Assembly: GCF_000337915.1 (NCBI RefSeq)
Contig: NZ_AOJE01000059.1
Coordinates: forward strand, 1 to 62,969
Length of the DNA: 62,969 nt
Source of the DNA: Halorubrum saccharovorum DSM 1137
GTDB lineage: Archaea > Halobacteriota > Halobacteria > Halobacteriales > Haloferacaceae
Reading direction: 5' to 3'
Shown: in pieces, positions 24,180 through 32,728 of the stretch
Layout: each line of letters opens with the position of its first letter
How positions within the stretch are numbered: position 1 is the stretch's first letter
Notes under the pieces: generated by a model
What the model was told of the DNA's origin: nothing
The model's input: the letters and a program-made list of their open reading frames with translations, nothing else
Databases searched by the model: none
Translations under genes and position numbers: made by a program

Positions 24180-25416
24180 CGCTCACCTCCGCGTCGGAGG
24201 CGATCGACCCATCGGCCGCGGTCGATCCGTCGTTCGCGGCCGTCCCGTCGTCGGTCGCTCTCGCGAACCGCTCGTCGGGGACCGCGTCGGCCTCGCTGTA
24301 CTCGCGCTCGGCGAGGACGCAGCGGGCGCGGTGGCCGTCGCTCACCTCGTACTCCGGCGGTCGCGTGAGACAGTCTGTCATGGCTTTCGGACAGCGGTCG
24401 GCGAAGTAACAGCGGTCGGGCATGTTCGCGTCGACGAGGTCCGGCACGTTGCCCGCGATGGGTTCGAGCCGCTCGCCCGGCTGATCGATGTCCGGCACCG
24501 ACCCCAACAGCCCCTTCGTGTACGGGTGGACCGGGTCGTCGAACACGTCTCGCAGAGTTCCGCGCTCGACCACCTCGCCGGCGTACATGACGCTCACCCG
24601 GTCGGCGACGCGGGCGATGACGCCCAGGTTGTGGGTGATGAGCACGACGCTCATCTCCATGGTCTCCTGTAAGTCGGCGAGCAGGTCGAGGATCTGCGCC
24701 TGGATGGTCACGTCCAGCGCGGTCGTCGGCTCGTCGGCGACCAAGAGATCCGGGTCGCCGGCGAGCGCCTGCGCGATCATCGCACGCTGGAGCATGCCGC
24801 CGGAGAACTGGTGCGGGTACTCCTCGGCGCGCTCGGCCGGATCGGGGATGCCGACGCGTTCGAGCAGCTCGACCGCGCGGTCCCAGCTCTCCTCGGACGT
24901 GTACGAGCGGTTGGGGAGGACGCCGTCGAGGAGCATCTGCCCCAGCCCGTACCCCTGCGTCCGCGACCGGGTCGAGCGCGGGTTCGCGCTCGCGCGGCGC
25001 TGCACCTCGGCCGCCTCGGCGATCTGTTCGCCGACGGTGATCGAGGGGTTGAAGCTGCTCATCGGGTCTTGGAAGATCATGCTGAACGCGGAGCCGCGGA
25101 GCGACCGGCGCTCCGCCTCGGAGAGGCGGCGGAGGTCGACGAAGTCGCCGTCGACCGCCTCGGGGCGATCGCCCTCGACCCGCTCCGCGAGGTCGGCGTT
25201 GTTGTACCAGATCTCCCCGCTCGTGATCTTCCCCGGCGACTCGACGAGGTCGATGAGCGAGAGCCCGGTGACGGACTTCCCGCTGCCGGACTCGCCGACG
25301 ACGCCGAGGACGGAGCCGGCCTCCACCGTGAACGAGACGTTCTCGACCGCGTTGATCTGCCCCTCCTCGGTGAAGAAACGCGTCGAGAGGTCCCGGACGC
25401 GAAGCAGGTCGGTCAC
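24172..25416 (-). CDS. dppD: Peptide-type ABC transporter ATP-binding protein (DppD/OppD)
   Basis: 414 residues from a GTG start at 25416 that overlaps the dppC stop as GTGA. It has Walker A GESGSGKS, signature FSGGMLQRAMIAQAL and Walker B LLVADEPTTALD. The oligopeptide C-terminal Cys cluster follows (DRCYFADRCPKAMTDC). An acidic, Ala/Asp/Ser-rich tail of ~45 residues closes the protein. A much longer reading of this frame would run through dppC and is rejected. It forms the ATPase dimer with DppF. Confidence 0.88.
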   Translation of the reverse strand: MTDLLRVRDLSTRFFTEEGQINAVENVSFTVEAGSVLGVVGESGSGKSVTGLSLIDLVESPGKITSGEIWYNNADLAERVEGDRPEAVDGDFVDLRRLSEAERRSLRGSAFSMIFQDPMSSFNPSITVGEQIAEAAEVQRRASANPRSTRSRTQGYGLGQMLLDGVLPNRSYTSEESWDRAVELLERVGIPDPAERAEEYPHQFSGGMLQRAMIAQALAGDPDLLVADEPTTALDVTIQAQILDLLADLQETMEMSVVLITHNLGVIARVADRVSVMYAGEVVERGTLRDVFDDPVHPYTKGLLGSVPDIDQPGERLEPIAGNVPDLVDANMPDRCYFADRCPKAMTDCLTRPPEYEVSDGHRARCVLAEREYSEADAVPDERFARATDDGTAANDGSTAADGSIASDAEVSDD

Positions 25417-26432
25417 GGCGCACCCCCCTGTCCCTCGATGCCCGGATCGAGCGCGTCGCGCAGCCAGTCGCCGATCAGGTTGATCCCGACGACGGCGGCG
25501 ACGATGGCCAGCCCGGGGACGGTGGCGATCCACCACGACGACGAGAGGTAGTCCCGGCCCTGCGCGATGTCGAAGCCCCACGAGAGCTGCGCCCCCGAGA
25601 AGCCGAGGAACGACAGCGAGGACTCGAGCAGGATGATCGCGGCGACCTGGATCGTCGCGAGCACTAAGATCGGCGTCAGGCTGTTCGGAAGCACGTGTCT
25701 GAGGATCACGTGCAGGTCGCTTCCGCCCATCGATCTCGCCGCCTTCACGTACTCCTGATCGCGGACGGACAGCGCCTCGCCGCGCGCGACGCGGGCGAAC
25801 CACACCCAGTTCACGAGCGCGACGACGGCGATCACGGTCCCCGGCAACACGATGTCGCTCGGCATCTCCGACGACGCGATCCCGAGCTCGACCAGCGGGT
25901 CGGGAATGCGAAGCGACGCCTGCCCCCACAGCCCGATGAGCGCGATCGCGAGCACGAGCGACGGGAACGCTAACATTACGTCGGCGAACCGCATCAGCGC
26001 GTCGTCGATCCGGCCGCCGTAGTAGCCGGCCGTGATACCGACGGTGACGCCGAGCACGACGGCGATCGAGGTCCCGAACAGGCCGACCAGAAGCGACGTG
26101 CGCGCGCCGAACATCGTCCGCGAGAGCACGTCGCGGCCGAGCGAGTCGGTTCCGAGCGGGTGAGCGACCGTGGTGTTGACGACGACCTCCTCCTCGACGA
26201 TCTGCACCTCGCCGTCGACCATCTGCGAGGTCGTCTGATTCTCCGTCGCCGTGAATCCGAGCGGCGGAATGTTCGCGTTGTCGAGGTCCTGCTCCGTCGG
26301 GTCGTGGGGCGCCAAGAGCGGAGCGAACACCGCGGTAAAGAGGATCACTGCGAGGATCGCAATCCCGAGCTTCGCGAGGAGGCTCCGCGAGAGCTCGCTC
26401 CGGAGGTTCCGGAGCGTCCGGGGAGAGATCAC
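25413..26432 (-). CDS. dppC: Peptide-type ABC transporter permease (DppC/OppC)
   Basis: 339 residues from GTG at 26432. An N-terminal transmembrane helix (SLLAKLGIAILAVILFTAVF) is followed by a ~60-residue extracellular loop and the family block HPLGTDSLGRDVLSRTMFGA. Five further transmembrane helices follow, with the cytosolic coupling motif EYVKAARSMGGSDLHVILRHVLPN near residue 226 that contacts the ATPases. Its start overlaps the stop of the 40-codon ORF lying between it and dppB. Confidence 0.9.
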   Translation of the reverse strand: MISPRTLRNLRSELSRSLLAKLGIAILAVILFTAVFAPLLAPHDPTEQDLDNANIPPLGFTATENQTTSQMVDGEVQIVEEEVVVNTTVAHPLGTDSLGRDVLSRTMFGARTSLLVGLFGTSIAVVLGVTVGITAGYYGGRIDDALMRFADVMLAFPSLVLAIALIGLWGQASLRIPDPLVELGIASSEMPSDIVLPGTVIAVVALVNWVWFARVARGEALSVRDQEYVKAARSMGGSDLHVILRHVLPNSLTPILVLATIQVAAIILLESSLSFLGFSGAQLSWGFDIAQGRDYLSSSWWIATVPGLAIVAAVVGINLIGDWLRDALDPGIEGQGGAP

Positions 26433-26551
26433 CGGCCGGTCACCCCCGGAGCCGTCTCGGGAGACGCCCCGCGCGCCGCCCCGGTCGTTCGAGGCTCAAC
26501 CGTGTGACACGTCACACCGCCTGAGAGAACGGAGAGAGTTCGGTTCGTCAT
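26429..26551 (-). CDS. Putative 40-codon intercistronic ORF between dppB and dppC
   Basis: An ATG overlapping the dppB stop (TGATG) opens 40 codons (MTNRTLSVLSGGVTCHTVEP and on). They end with TGA overlapping the GTG start of dppC (GTGA). It therefore bridges the only non-overlapping junction between permease genes with continuous coupling. The sequence contains an inverted repeat (26502-26517). I recognise no homologue; it may be a coupling frame rather than a functional peptide. Confidence 0.4.
   Translation of the reverse strand: MTNRTLSVLSGGVTCHTVEPRTTGAARGASPETAPGVTGR
26502..26517. promoter_or_regulatory. GTGTGA-CACG-TCACAC inverted repeat in the dppB-dppC junction
   Basis: Six-base arms pair perfectly around a four-base centre. 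It contains GTGACACG, which also occurs beside the palindrome at the dppA promoter (29260-29267), so both could be bound by the same regulator. As RNA it would form a small hairpin inside the 40-codon ORF. Confidence 0.35.
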
Positions 26552-27570
26552 CAGTGGACCACCCGCGGATTGAGGTACGCGTACAGCGCGTCGACGAAGA
26601 TGTTGATCAGCACGAACCCGGTCCCGATCACGATCAGCGACCCCTGGATCAGCGGCCAGTCGCGGACGTTGATCGAGTCGATGACCAGCGTGCCGAGGCC
26701 GGGCCACGAGAACACGGCCTCGGTGATCACCGCGCCGCCGATCAGGGTCCCCAGCTGGAGCCCCAACACGGTGACGATCGGGATGAGGGTGTTCTGCAGC
26801 GCGTGTTTGTACTGGATCAGCGACTCCGGGAGCCCCTTCGCGCGCGCCGCCCGGACGTACGGCTGCCCGAGCTCCTCGATCATCCCGCTTCGGGTCAACC
26901 GGGTGACGAGCGCGGTGAAGTACGTGCCGAGCGTCACCGCCGGCAGCGCGATGTGCCACAGCCACGTCCACAGCCCGTCGAGGAACGCGCCGACGTCCAT
27001 CGGGGCGGCGAGCCCGTTCTCGACCGTGACGAGGAACGCGAACGTCTCGAAGAGGCCGATCGGCCGCCGGCTCGTCGGGAAGATATCGAGCTGCACCGAC
27101 AACACCAGGATGAGCATGATCCCGAGCCAGAAGTTCGGGGTCGAGATGCCCACGAGCGAGAACAGGGTCGCTCCGTAGTCGGCGGGCTCGCGCCGTCGCG
27201 TCGCGCTGATGACGCCGAGCGGGATGGCGATGACGATCGCGACGACCGTCGCCGCGACCGCGAGCTCGACGGTGGCCGGCACGCGGGCGAGCACGATGGT
27301 GCTCGCCTCCGTCCCGCGGAGGTACGAGTACCCCATGTCTCCCTGAAGCAGCCCGACGATGTAGTCGACGTACTGGACGTACAGCGGCTGATCGAGCCCC
27401 AGATCCGCGGCTATCTGTGCGCGAAGCTCGGCGCTCGCGTCCAGCGGCGCGACGAACGTCACCGGGTCGCCGGGGGTGATGAATCGCAGTAGGAACACTG
27501 CGGTCACGACCCCCCACACGACCAGCACGCCTTGGATCCCGCGTTTCAGGAGGAACCGTCCCAGCGCCAT
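26551..27570 (-). CDS. dppB: Peptide-type ABC transporter permease (DppB/OppB)
   Basis: 339 residues. The N-terminal helix and 'FLLRFITPGDPVTFVAPLDA' periplasmic-type block, the GDMGYSY turn and the coupling motif PYVRAARAKGLPESLIQYKHALQN are standard for DppB/OppB; the last is written here in parts and lies near residue 225. About six transmembrane helices are visible. It pairs with DppC to form the translocation path. Six bases separate it from the binding-protein gene upstream. Confidence 0.9.
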   Translation of the reverse strand: MALGRFLLKRGIQGVLVVWGVVTAVFLLRFITPGDPVTFVAPLDASAELRAQIAADLGLDQPLYVQYVDYIVGLLQGDMGYSYLRGTEASTIVLARVPATVELAVAATVVAIVIAIPLGVISATRRREPADYGATLFSLVGISTPNFWLGIMLILVLSVQLDIFPTSRRPIGLFETFAFLVTVENGLAAPMDVGAFLDGLWTWLWHIALPAVTLGTYFTALVTRLTRSGMIEELGQPYVRAARAKGLPESLIQYKHALQNTLIPIVTVLGLQLGTLIGGAVITEAVFSWPGLGTLVIDSINVRDWPLIQGSLIVIGTGFVLINIFVDALYAYLNPRVVH

Positions 27571-27576
27571 CGAACC

Positions 27577-29244
27577 TTAGTTTTCGCCCGGCAGGTTTTG
27601 GGACTCGGACATGAGCTCGTCGACCTCCTCGTCCCCCCGGTAGCTGGAGAGCGCTCCGTCAGAGGTGAGAAGGGGGATGATCGTCTGGCTGGCGTCGAAC
27701 GTGGTGTTCCCCCAGCCGAGCAGGTAGAAGTGCGGCATGTTCTCGATGTCGCCGCTCGTCACCTCGCCCGCGAGCGAGGCGAAGTCGCGCTGCTCGACCT
27801 GGCAGGAGACGTTCGAGAGTTCGTCGATCTGGCTGGCGACCGCCTGCGCGATCTGCACGTCGCGGAGGTACCGACCCACGGGCGTTTCGAGGGTGATCTC
27901 GACGCCGGCGTGGCCGGAGTCCTCGACGAGCTGTTCGGCCTGCTCGACGTCTTGCGGGTACGGGCCGACCTCCCCGTTGTAGCCGACGAACCCTTCGAGC
28001 GTGGGCTGGCCGGTCGCGTCGGCGAACCCCTGGAGAATGTTCTCGATGATGCTGTTCAGGTCGATGGCGTAGTTCAGCGCCTGCCGGAACTCCGGGCTGG
28101 AGAACGGCTCCACGTCGTACCGCATGGCGTTGAAGATGACGCGGGTGCTCGGCACCGCCGTGATCTCCGTACTGTCCTCGTCTCGGACGCGGCTCACTTC
28201 CTGCGGCGGCACGTTGACGACGAGGTCCGTCTCGCCGGCGAGCAGCTGCGAGACTCGCGTGCTCGACTCGCTGGTCGCGCGGATCGTCAGCTCCTCGATC
28301 TCCGGCGCGTCGCCCCAGTAGTCCTCGTAGGGCTCGTAGACGATCTCCACGTCCTGCTCGTACTCGACGACCTGGAACGGGCCGGTCCCGTTCATGTCGG
28401 AGTTGATCTCCGAGGAGTCGCGCGACTCGATCCAGTCCTGCTGGACGACCTTACAGTACGAGGCGAAAAGCGAGAACACGATCGGGTTGATCCCGTCGGA
28501 GGTGACCTCGACGCCGCCGTCGACGACTTCGGCGCCCGTGACGCCGGCGAGCTGGTCGCTCTGCGGGCTCTCGATCCCGACCTCGCTATCGACGACGCGG
28601 TTGACGCTGTAGGCGATGTCCGAGGGCTGGAGCTCGTCCCCGTTGTGGAACGTGACGCCGTCGCGTATCTCGAACCGGACGCGGCCCTCTTCGAGCCGCT
28701 CGTAGTCGGTCGCGAGCGCGTCGATGATGTCGCCGTCGGCGTTGCGGCCGAGCACGCCGTCGTGGGCCTGCACGACGATGTTGTCGGTCGGCGTCTCTCG
28801 GTGGTCGTGGGGGTCGAGCCCCGAGTCCATCGACGACTGGGTGATGGTGACCGACGGCTCGCCCTCGGTCACCGAGATGGCCTGGGCCTCGATCCGCTCG
28901 TCGCGGCGGGCGGTCCAGTCGAGCCGGCTCGCGATGCCGTACACGCTGTACTGGCGGTTGAGGAAGATCCACGGAGCGCGCTCGTTGAGCCGGAGGTTCG
29001 CGCGCTGGAGGTGCTCCTCGCGGGTCTCCGGCTCCGGGAGCTGCTCTCCGTCCTCGCCGTCGGTGCCGTCGGAGCCGTCCGACCCGTCGCTCCCGTCGCT
29101 TCCATCACTTCCGTCGCCGCCGCTGTCCGAACAGCCGGCGAGCCCGACGGTGGCTGCAGTGCCTCCGACGTATTTGAGGTACGTCCGGCGGTTCACGTCC
29201 GAGTCATCGCGTAACATAGGCAGTTCAATACTATCGGGGGACAT
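27577..29244 (-). CDS. dppA: Peptide-type ABC transporter substrate-binding lipoprotein (DppA/OppA)
   Basis: 555 residues. The N-terminus has a Tat lipoprotein signal (NRRTYLKYVGGTAATVGLAG followed by Cys), then a repeated Gly-Ser-Asp linker, and a family 5 solute-binding domain. That domain shows 'EEGRVRFEIRDGVTFHNGDE' in its first lobe and 'FSSPEFRQALNYAIDLNSII' (split over two helices) later. It captures peptides or related nickel/oligosaccharide-type ligands outside the cell; the ligand is unknown. ATG 29244 is chosen because the TATA element at 29271-29276 puts the transcript start beside it; ATG 29217 is possible. Confidence 0.88.
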   Translation of the reverse strand: MSPDSIELPMLRDDSDVNRRTYLKYVGGTAATVGLAGCSDSGGDGSDGSDGSDGSDGSDGTDGEDGEQLPEPETREEHLQRANLRLNERAPWIFLNRQYSVYGIASRLDWTARRDERIEAQAISVTEGEPSVTITQSSMDSGLDPHDHRETPTDNIVVQAHDGVLGRNADGDIIDALATDYERLEEGRVRFEIRDGVTFHNGDELQPSDIAYSVNRVVDSEVGIESPQSDQLAGVTGAEVVDGGVEVTSDGINPIVFSLFASYCKVVQQDWIESRDSSEINSDMNGTGPFQVVEYEQDVEIVYEPYEDYWGDAPEIEELTIRATSESSTRVSQLLAGETDLVVNVPPQEVSRVRDEDSTEITAVPSTRVIFNAMRYDVEPFSSPEFRQALNYAIDLNSIIENILQGFADATGQPTLEGFVGYNGEVGPYPQDVEQAEQLVEDSGHAGVEITLETPVGRYLRDVQIAQAVASQIDELSNVSCQVEQRDFASLAGEVTSGDIENMPHFYLLGWGNTTFDASQTIIPLLTSDGALSSYRGDEEVDELMSESQNLPGEN

Positions 29245-29254
29245 AAGGGCTGTG

Positions 29255-29276
29255 GTCACGTGACACGACGTTTAAG
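29255..29276 (-). promoter_or_regulatory. dppA promoter: TATA box plus GTCACGTGAC palindrome
   Basis: On the minus strand the TATA-like CTTAAA (29271-29276) is followed seven bases later by a perfect 10-bp palindrome, GTCACGTGAC (29255-29264), lying between TATA and the start codon at 29244. This is the classic archaeal repressor position. Confidence 0.5.
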
Positions 29277-29372
29277 CGTCTAACACCGCCTCTGCCGTCT
29301 ACTCGTCCGTCTCATGTTCGCCCCGAGGACGCGCGAGGAAGGTTTAATTCCCCGCGGCGACGCCTCCCCCTT

Positions 29373-29828
29373 ATGAGCAGAGCCGATCTCGGCGAGCGGT
29401 GGCAGCGCGTGTTCGACGACACCGAGGCGACCGCGGCGGAGTACCGCGACCGCGGCTGGGAGGCGATCGCGCTCCATCCCGGCGACGTGAACCCGATCGC
29501 CGACGAGGCGCGGCTTCACGTCCTGTTGCCCGGGTCGGAGTTCGACGAGGCGGACGAGCTGCTCTCCGGGGTACAGATCGAATCGGTTCGGGTGTACGCG
29601 GCGGCGGGCGAGACGGTAAGTTACCGGCTGGTCGTCGCCGAGAGCGAGACGGCGGAGGTCGCCGTCTGCGTCCCGACGTTCGTCCTCGACTCGGACAGGG
29701 AAGCGCTCGAAGCGGCCGCGGCCGACGCGGACCGGCTGACGCTCCGGCTCCGCCCGCTCGACGACCGCGACCGCGTCGAGTTCGCGATCGACGATCCGGA
29801 TATCTTCTTCCGAGATCCGGAGGAGTAA
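29373..29828 (+). CDS. Conserved haloarchaeal protein, function unknown
   Basis: 151 residues, acidic (MSRADLGERWQRVFDDTEAT start, DIFFRDPEE end), with no membrane segment, signal or metal motif. Predicted alpha/beta with an N-terminal helix, a GWEAIALHPGDVNPI strand-turn typical of a small haloarchaeal family I have seen, and a long central sheet region. ATG follows a TATA-like TTTAAT at 29343-29348. It is divergent from dppA. No function is proposed. Confidence 0.6.
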   Translation: MSRADLGERWQRVFDDTEATAAEYRDRGWEAIALHPGDVNPIADEARLHVLLPGSEFDEADELLSGVQIESVRVYAAAGETVSYRLVVAESETAEVAVCVPTFVLDSDREALEAAAADADRLTLRLRPLDDRDRVEFAIDDPDIFFRDPEE

Positions 29829-29930
29829 CGCCGGTCGCGCCGCGTGTGACGGCCCCGAACACACGTTCATGGCGATCGCTCCGTCCGGCGACTTCGACGT
29901 ATTCATACTTGTGCGATCACGATCATCTAC

Positions 29931-30644
29931 ATGAACCGAGCAGAGAAGGCCGCCCTCCAGCTGCAGGCGGTCGCCGTGTTGCGGATGCTGAAGGAGACGC
30001 GAACCTACGAGGAGCTATCCGAGGTGACCGACCTGCCCGCGGGCGACCTGAACCGGTACGTCAACGGCCACGTGCTCCCCGGTACCGACCGCGCGAGCGA
30101 GGTCGTCGAGGCGGTCGGTCGCGACGCGCTCGCCGACGAACTCCTCGCCCGCGTCGAGTTCGACGACGAGGGGTACGTCGACAACTCCGGCGTCGTCTTC
30201 GACCAGTCGTTCCTCGACCTGGTCGCGCCCGTCGCCGCGGAGACGTTCGAGTTCGAGTCGCCGGACGTGGTGCTCACCGCCGCCACCGACGGGATCACCC
30301 TCGGCGCGGCGATGGCCTCCTTCTTCGACGCGCGGCTCGCGTACGCCAAGAAGTCGAAGGAGACCGCCGTCGAGGAGTTCATCGAGTCGCGCCAGCGGCT
30401 CGCCTCGGGCATCGAGCTCACCTACTACCTCCCCGCGAGCGCGATCGACGCCGGCGACACGGTGCTCGTCGTCGACGACCTGATCCGGTCGGGCGAAACG
30501 CAGGAGCTACTCTTAGACATCGCCTTACAGGCCGACGCCGACGTCACTGGCGTGTTCACGCTCATTGCCGTCGGCGACGAGGGGATGGAGCGTGCGCGAG
30601 CGATCACCGACGCTCCGGTCGGCGCGCTGACGACGTTCGAGTGA
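29931..30644 (+). CDS. HTH-phosphoribosyltransferase transcriptional regulator, probably purine-related
   Basis: 237 residues. The first ~65 residues look like a helix-turn-helix (YEELSEVTDLPAGDLNRYVN, then GHVLPG). The rest is a type I phosphoribosyltransferase fold with the PRPP-binding loop VLVVDDLIRSGET near residues 177-189. Such fusions act as ligand-sensing regulators (bacterial PurR, haloarchaeal PyrE-like GfcR), often without catalysis. The gene lies immediately upstream of an NCS2 nucleobase permease, which has an inverted repeat ahead of its promoter, so I infer control of purine uptake or salvage. A true phosphoribosyltransferase activity is the alternative. Confidence 0.75.
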   Translation: MNRAEKAALQLQAVAVLRMLKETRTYEELSEVTDLPAGDLNRYVNGHVLPGTDRASEVVEAVGRDALADELLARVEFDDEGYVDNSGVVFDQSFLDLVAPVAAETFEFESPDVVLTAATDGITLGAAMASFFDARLAYAKKSKETAVEEFIESRQRLASGIELTYYLPASAIDAGDTVLVVDDLIRSGETQELLLDIALQADADVTGVFTLIAVGDEGMERARAITDAPVGALTTFE

Positions 30645-30714
30645 GCGCGGCCGCGCCTTTGAGTACACACGTTCGCGCATTTCTATAGGCGTGTCGACGT
30701 TTCAAACCGGGTTT

Positions 30715-30734
30715 ATACACATGAACTTGTGTAT
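30715..30734. promoter_or_regulatory. ATACACA-N6-TGTGTAT inverted repeat upstream of the NCS2 permease
   Basis: Seven-base arms pair perfectly across TGAACT. The repeat ends 21 bases before the permease TATA-like element GCTTATC (30756-30762), a typical activator position in archaea. The adjacent HTH-phosphoribosyltransferase gene is the obvious candidate regulator. Confidence 0.5.
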
Positions 30735-30792
30735 CTTGCGCTAACGTTCAGCAAAGCTTATCACTCGATCCCGGGGAACACTCACCCGTTCA

Positions 30793-32172
30793 ATGGGGCT
30801 TACAGACACGCTCGCTGCGCAGTTCGACCTAGATGGGCACGACTCCGACGTTCGGACGGAACTGATCGCGGGGGTCACTACCTTCCTCGCGATGTCGTAT
30901 ATCATCGTGGTGAATCCCGCGATCCTCTCGGAAGCGATCCAGATCGAGGGGTACAGACAGGGCGAGGTGTTCCAGATGATCGCCATCGCGACGGTCCTCT
31001 CGGCGGCGATCGGAACGGTCGTGATGGCGCTGTACGCGAACCGGCCGTTCGGACTCGCGCCCGGCCTCGGGCTCAACGCCTTCTTCGCGTACACGGTCGT
31101 GCTCGGGCTCGGCGTCCCGTGGCAGACGGCGCTGGCCGCCGTCTTCGTCGAAGGGGTCCTGTTCATGCTGCTCACCGCGGTCGGCGCGCGCGAGTACGTC
31201 ATCCGGCTGTTCCCCGAGCCGGTGAAGCGGTCTGTCGGTGCCGGTATCGGTCTCTTCCTGCTTTTCATCGGCTTTCAGGAGCTCCAGATCGTCGTTCCCG
31301 ACGAGTCGACGCTCGTCACGCTCGGCGGGATCTTCGGGAACCCGTGGGCGATCCTCGGCCTGCTCGGAGTCGCGTTCACCTTCGGCCTCTGGGCCCGCGG
31401 GCTCACGGGTTCGATCGTGATCGGTATCGTGACGACCTCCCTCGTCGGCTGGGGGCTCACCTTCGCCGGCGTCTTCGCCCGCGGCACGGTCACGCCGGAG
31501 ACGCTCCCGAGCGCGCAGTACGACATCACGCCCCTCGCGGGCGCGTTCGTCGACGGGCTTGGGCAGATCGATCCCCTCACGTTCGTCCTGGTCGTGTTCA
31601 CGTTCTTCTTCGTCGACTTCTTCGACACCGCCGGGACGCTCATCGGCGTCTCGCAGTTCGGTGACTTCCTCGACGAGGACGGCGACCTCCCCGACATGGA
31701 CAAGCCGCTGATGGCGGACGCGGTGGGGACGACCGCCGGCGCGATGCTCGGCACCTCCACGGTGACGACGTTCATCGAGTCGTCGGCCGGCGTCGAGGAG
31801 GGCGGCCGCACCGGCCTGACGGCGCTTGTCATCGCCGGCCTCTTCGTCGCGTCGCTCGCGGTGATACCCGTCGTCGCCGCCATCCCGGCGTACGCCTCCT
31901 TCATCGCGCTGATCGTCGTCGGCGTGATGATGCTGCAGGGGCTCGTCGAGGTCGACTGGGACGACCCCGCGTGGGCCGTCTCGGCCGGCCTCACCGTCAC
32001 CGTGATGCCGTTCGCCTACTCGATCGCCGACGGGCTCGCCGCCGGTATCATCGCCTACCCGCTGATCAAGGTCGCGGTCGGCGACTACGACGAGGTCGCG
32101 CTCGGGCAGTACGTCATCGCGGCGCTGCTGGCGCTGTACTACGTCCTGCAGACGCGCGGCGTCATCCTCTAA
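30793..32172 (+). CDS. NCS2 family nucleobase permease (adenine/guanine/hypoxanthine type, AzgA-like)
   Basis: 459 residues with about 12-14 hydrophobic segments. Family marks are the N-terminal AGVTTFLAMSYIIVVNPAIL (helix 1), GLAPGLGLNAFFAYTVV near residue 85, and VFTFFFVDFFDTAGTLIGV near 265. These match the AzgA/PbuG purine branch of NCS2 rather than the uracil branch. It imports purine bases across the cytoplasmic membrane. The HTH-phosphoribosyltransferase regulator lies just upstream. Confidence 0.88.
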   Translation: MGLTDTLAAQFDLDGHDSDVRTELIAGVTTFLAMSYIIVVNPAILSEAIQIEGYRQGEVFQMIAIATVLSAAIGTVVMALYANRPFGLAPGLGLNAFFAYTVVLGLGVPWQTALAAVFVEGVLFMLLTAVGAREYVIRLFPEPVKRSVGAGIGLFLLFIGFQELQIVVPDESTLVTLGGIFGNPWAILGLLGVAFTFGLWARGLTGSIVIGIVTTSLVGWGLTFAGVFARGTVTPETLPSAQYDITPLAGAFVDGLGQIDPLTFVLVVFTFFFVDFFDTAGTLIGVSQFGDFLDEDGDLPDMDKPLMADAVGTTAGAMLGTSTVTTFIESSAGVEEGGRTGLTALVIAGLFVASLAVIPVVAAIPAYASFIALIVVGVMMLQGLVEVDWDDPAWAVSAGLTVTVMPFAYSIADGLAAGIIAYPLIKVAVGDYDEVALGQYVIAALLALYYVLQTRGVIL

Positions 32173-32236
32173 CCCCCGGCGCCACCCGCTTCGCGCGGAC
32201 CGCTGCGCTCTTCCTCGCCGCCATCCGCCGCCCCAG

Positions 32237-32728
32237 CTACGGCGCGGTCACGACGAATTCGTCGAACTCCCCGTCCTCGGTGACTTCGACGGTGTCGGGG
32301 ACACCCATGTCGAACGTCAGCTCGACCCGGTAGGAGTCGGCCGCGATGTCGTCCGTGCACTCCTCGCCCGCCTCCGGATCCCGCCGACCGACCACTCGGA
32401 CGGTGGCCGCGCTCCCCCCGGGCTCGTACGTCGCGCGCTTCAGCGCGACCTCTCCGCACGAGCTCGACGAGTAGCTGACCGTCCCCTCGACGGTCACTAC
32501 CGACGCCTCCTCGTCGAACGCGACTCGAGGCGGCTCGTCGGCCGCCGGCGCGTCGTCGATCCCGAGCGTGATCGTCGCGTCGCGGAGCTCGGTGGGGCGG
32601 TCGGGATCGCCGGACGCGGGCTCATCGCCCCCGTCTCGGGTGCCGTCACCGAGCGATCCGTCGAGACAGCCTCCGAGCGACGACGTGACGGCGATTCCGG
32701 CGCCCGCGAGCAGCGTGCGGCGGTTCAT
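32237..32728 (-). CDS. Tat lipoprotein, function unknown
   Basis: 163 residues starting MNRRTLLAGAGIAVTSSLGG followed by the lipobox Cys: a short Tat signal with lipidation site, so it is anchored outside the membrane. After a Gly/Asp-rich linker comes one beta-rich domain (ATITLGIDDAP, VTVEGTVSYSSSSCGEVALK, ECTDDIAADSYRVELTF) with two further Cys that could form a disulfide. Family unknown to me. Upstream in-frame starts lie outside the signal-peptide context and are rejected. Confidence 0.65.
   Translation of the reverse strand: MNRRTLLAGAGIAVTSSLGGCLDGSLGDGTRDGGDEPASGDPDRPTELRDATITLGIDDAPAADEPPRVAFDEEASVVTVEGTVSYSSSSCGEVALKRATYEPGGSAATVRVVGRRDPEAGEECTDDIAADSYRVELTFDMGVPDTVEVTEDGEFDEFVVTAP

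Noticed and set aside
25417-25929. Upstream extension of the dppD frame through dppC
   Set aside because: Low-complexity Arg/Gly sequence; dppC is the real gene here and the GTG at 25416 gives the family start.
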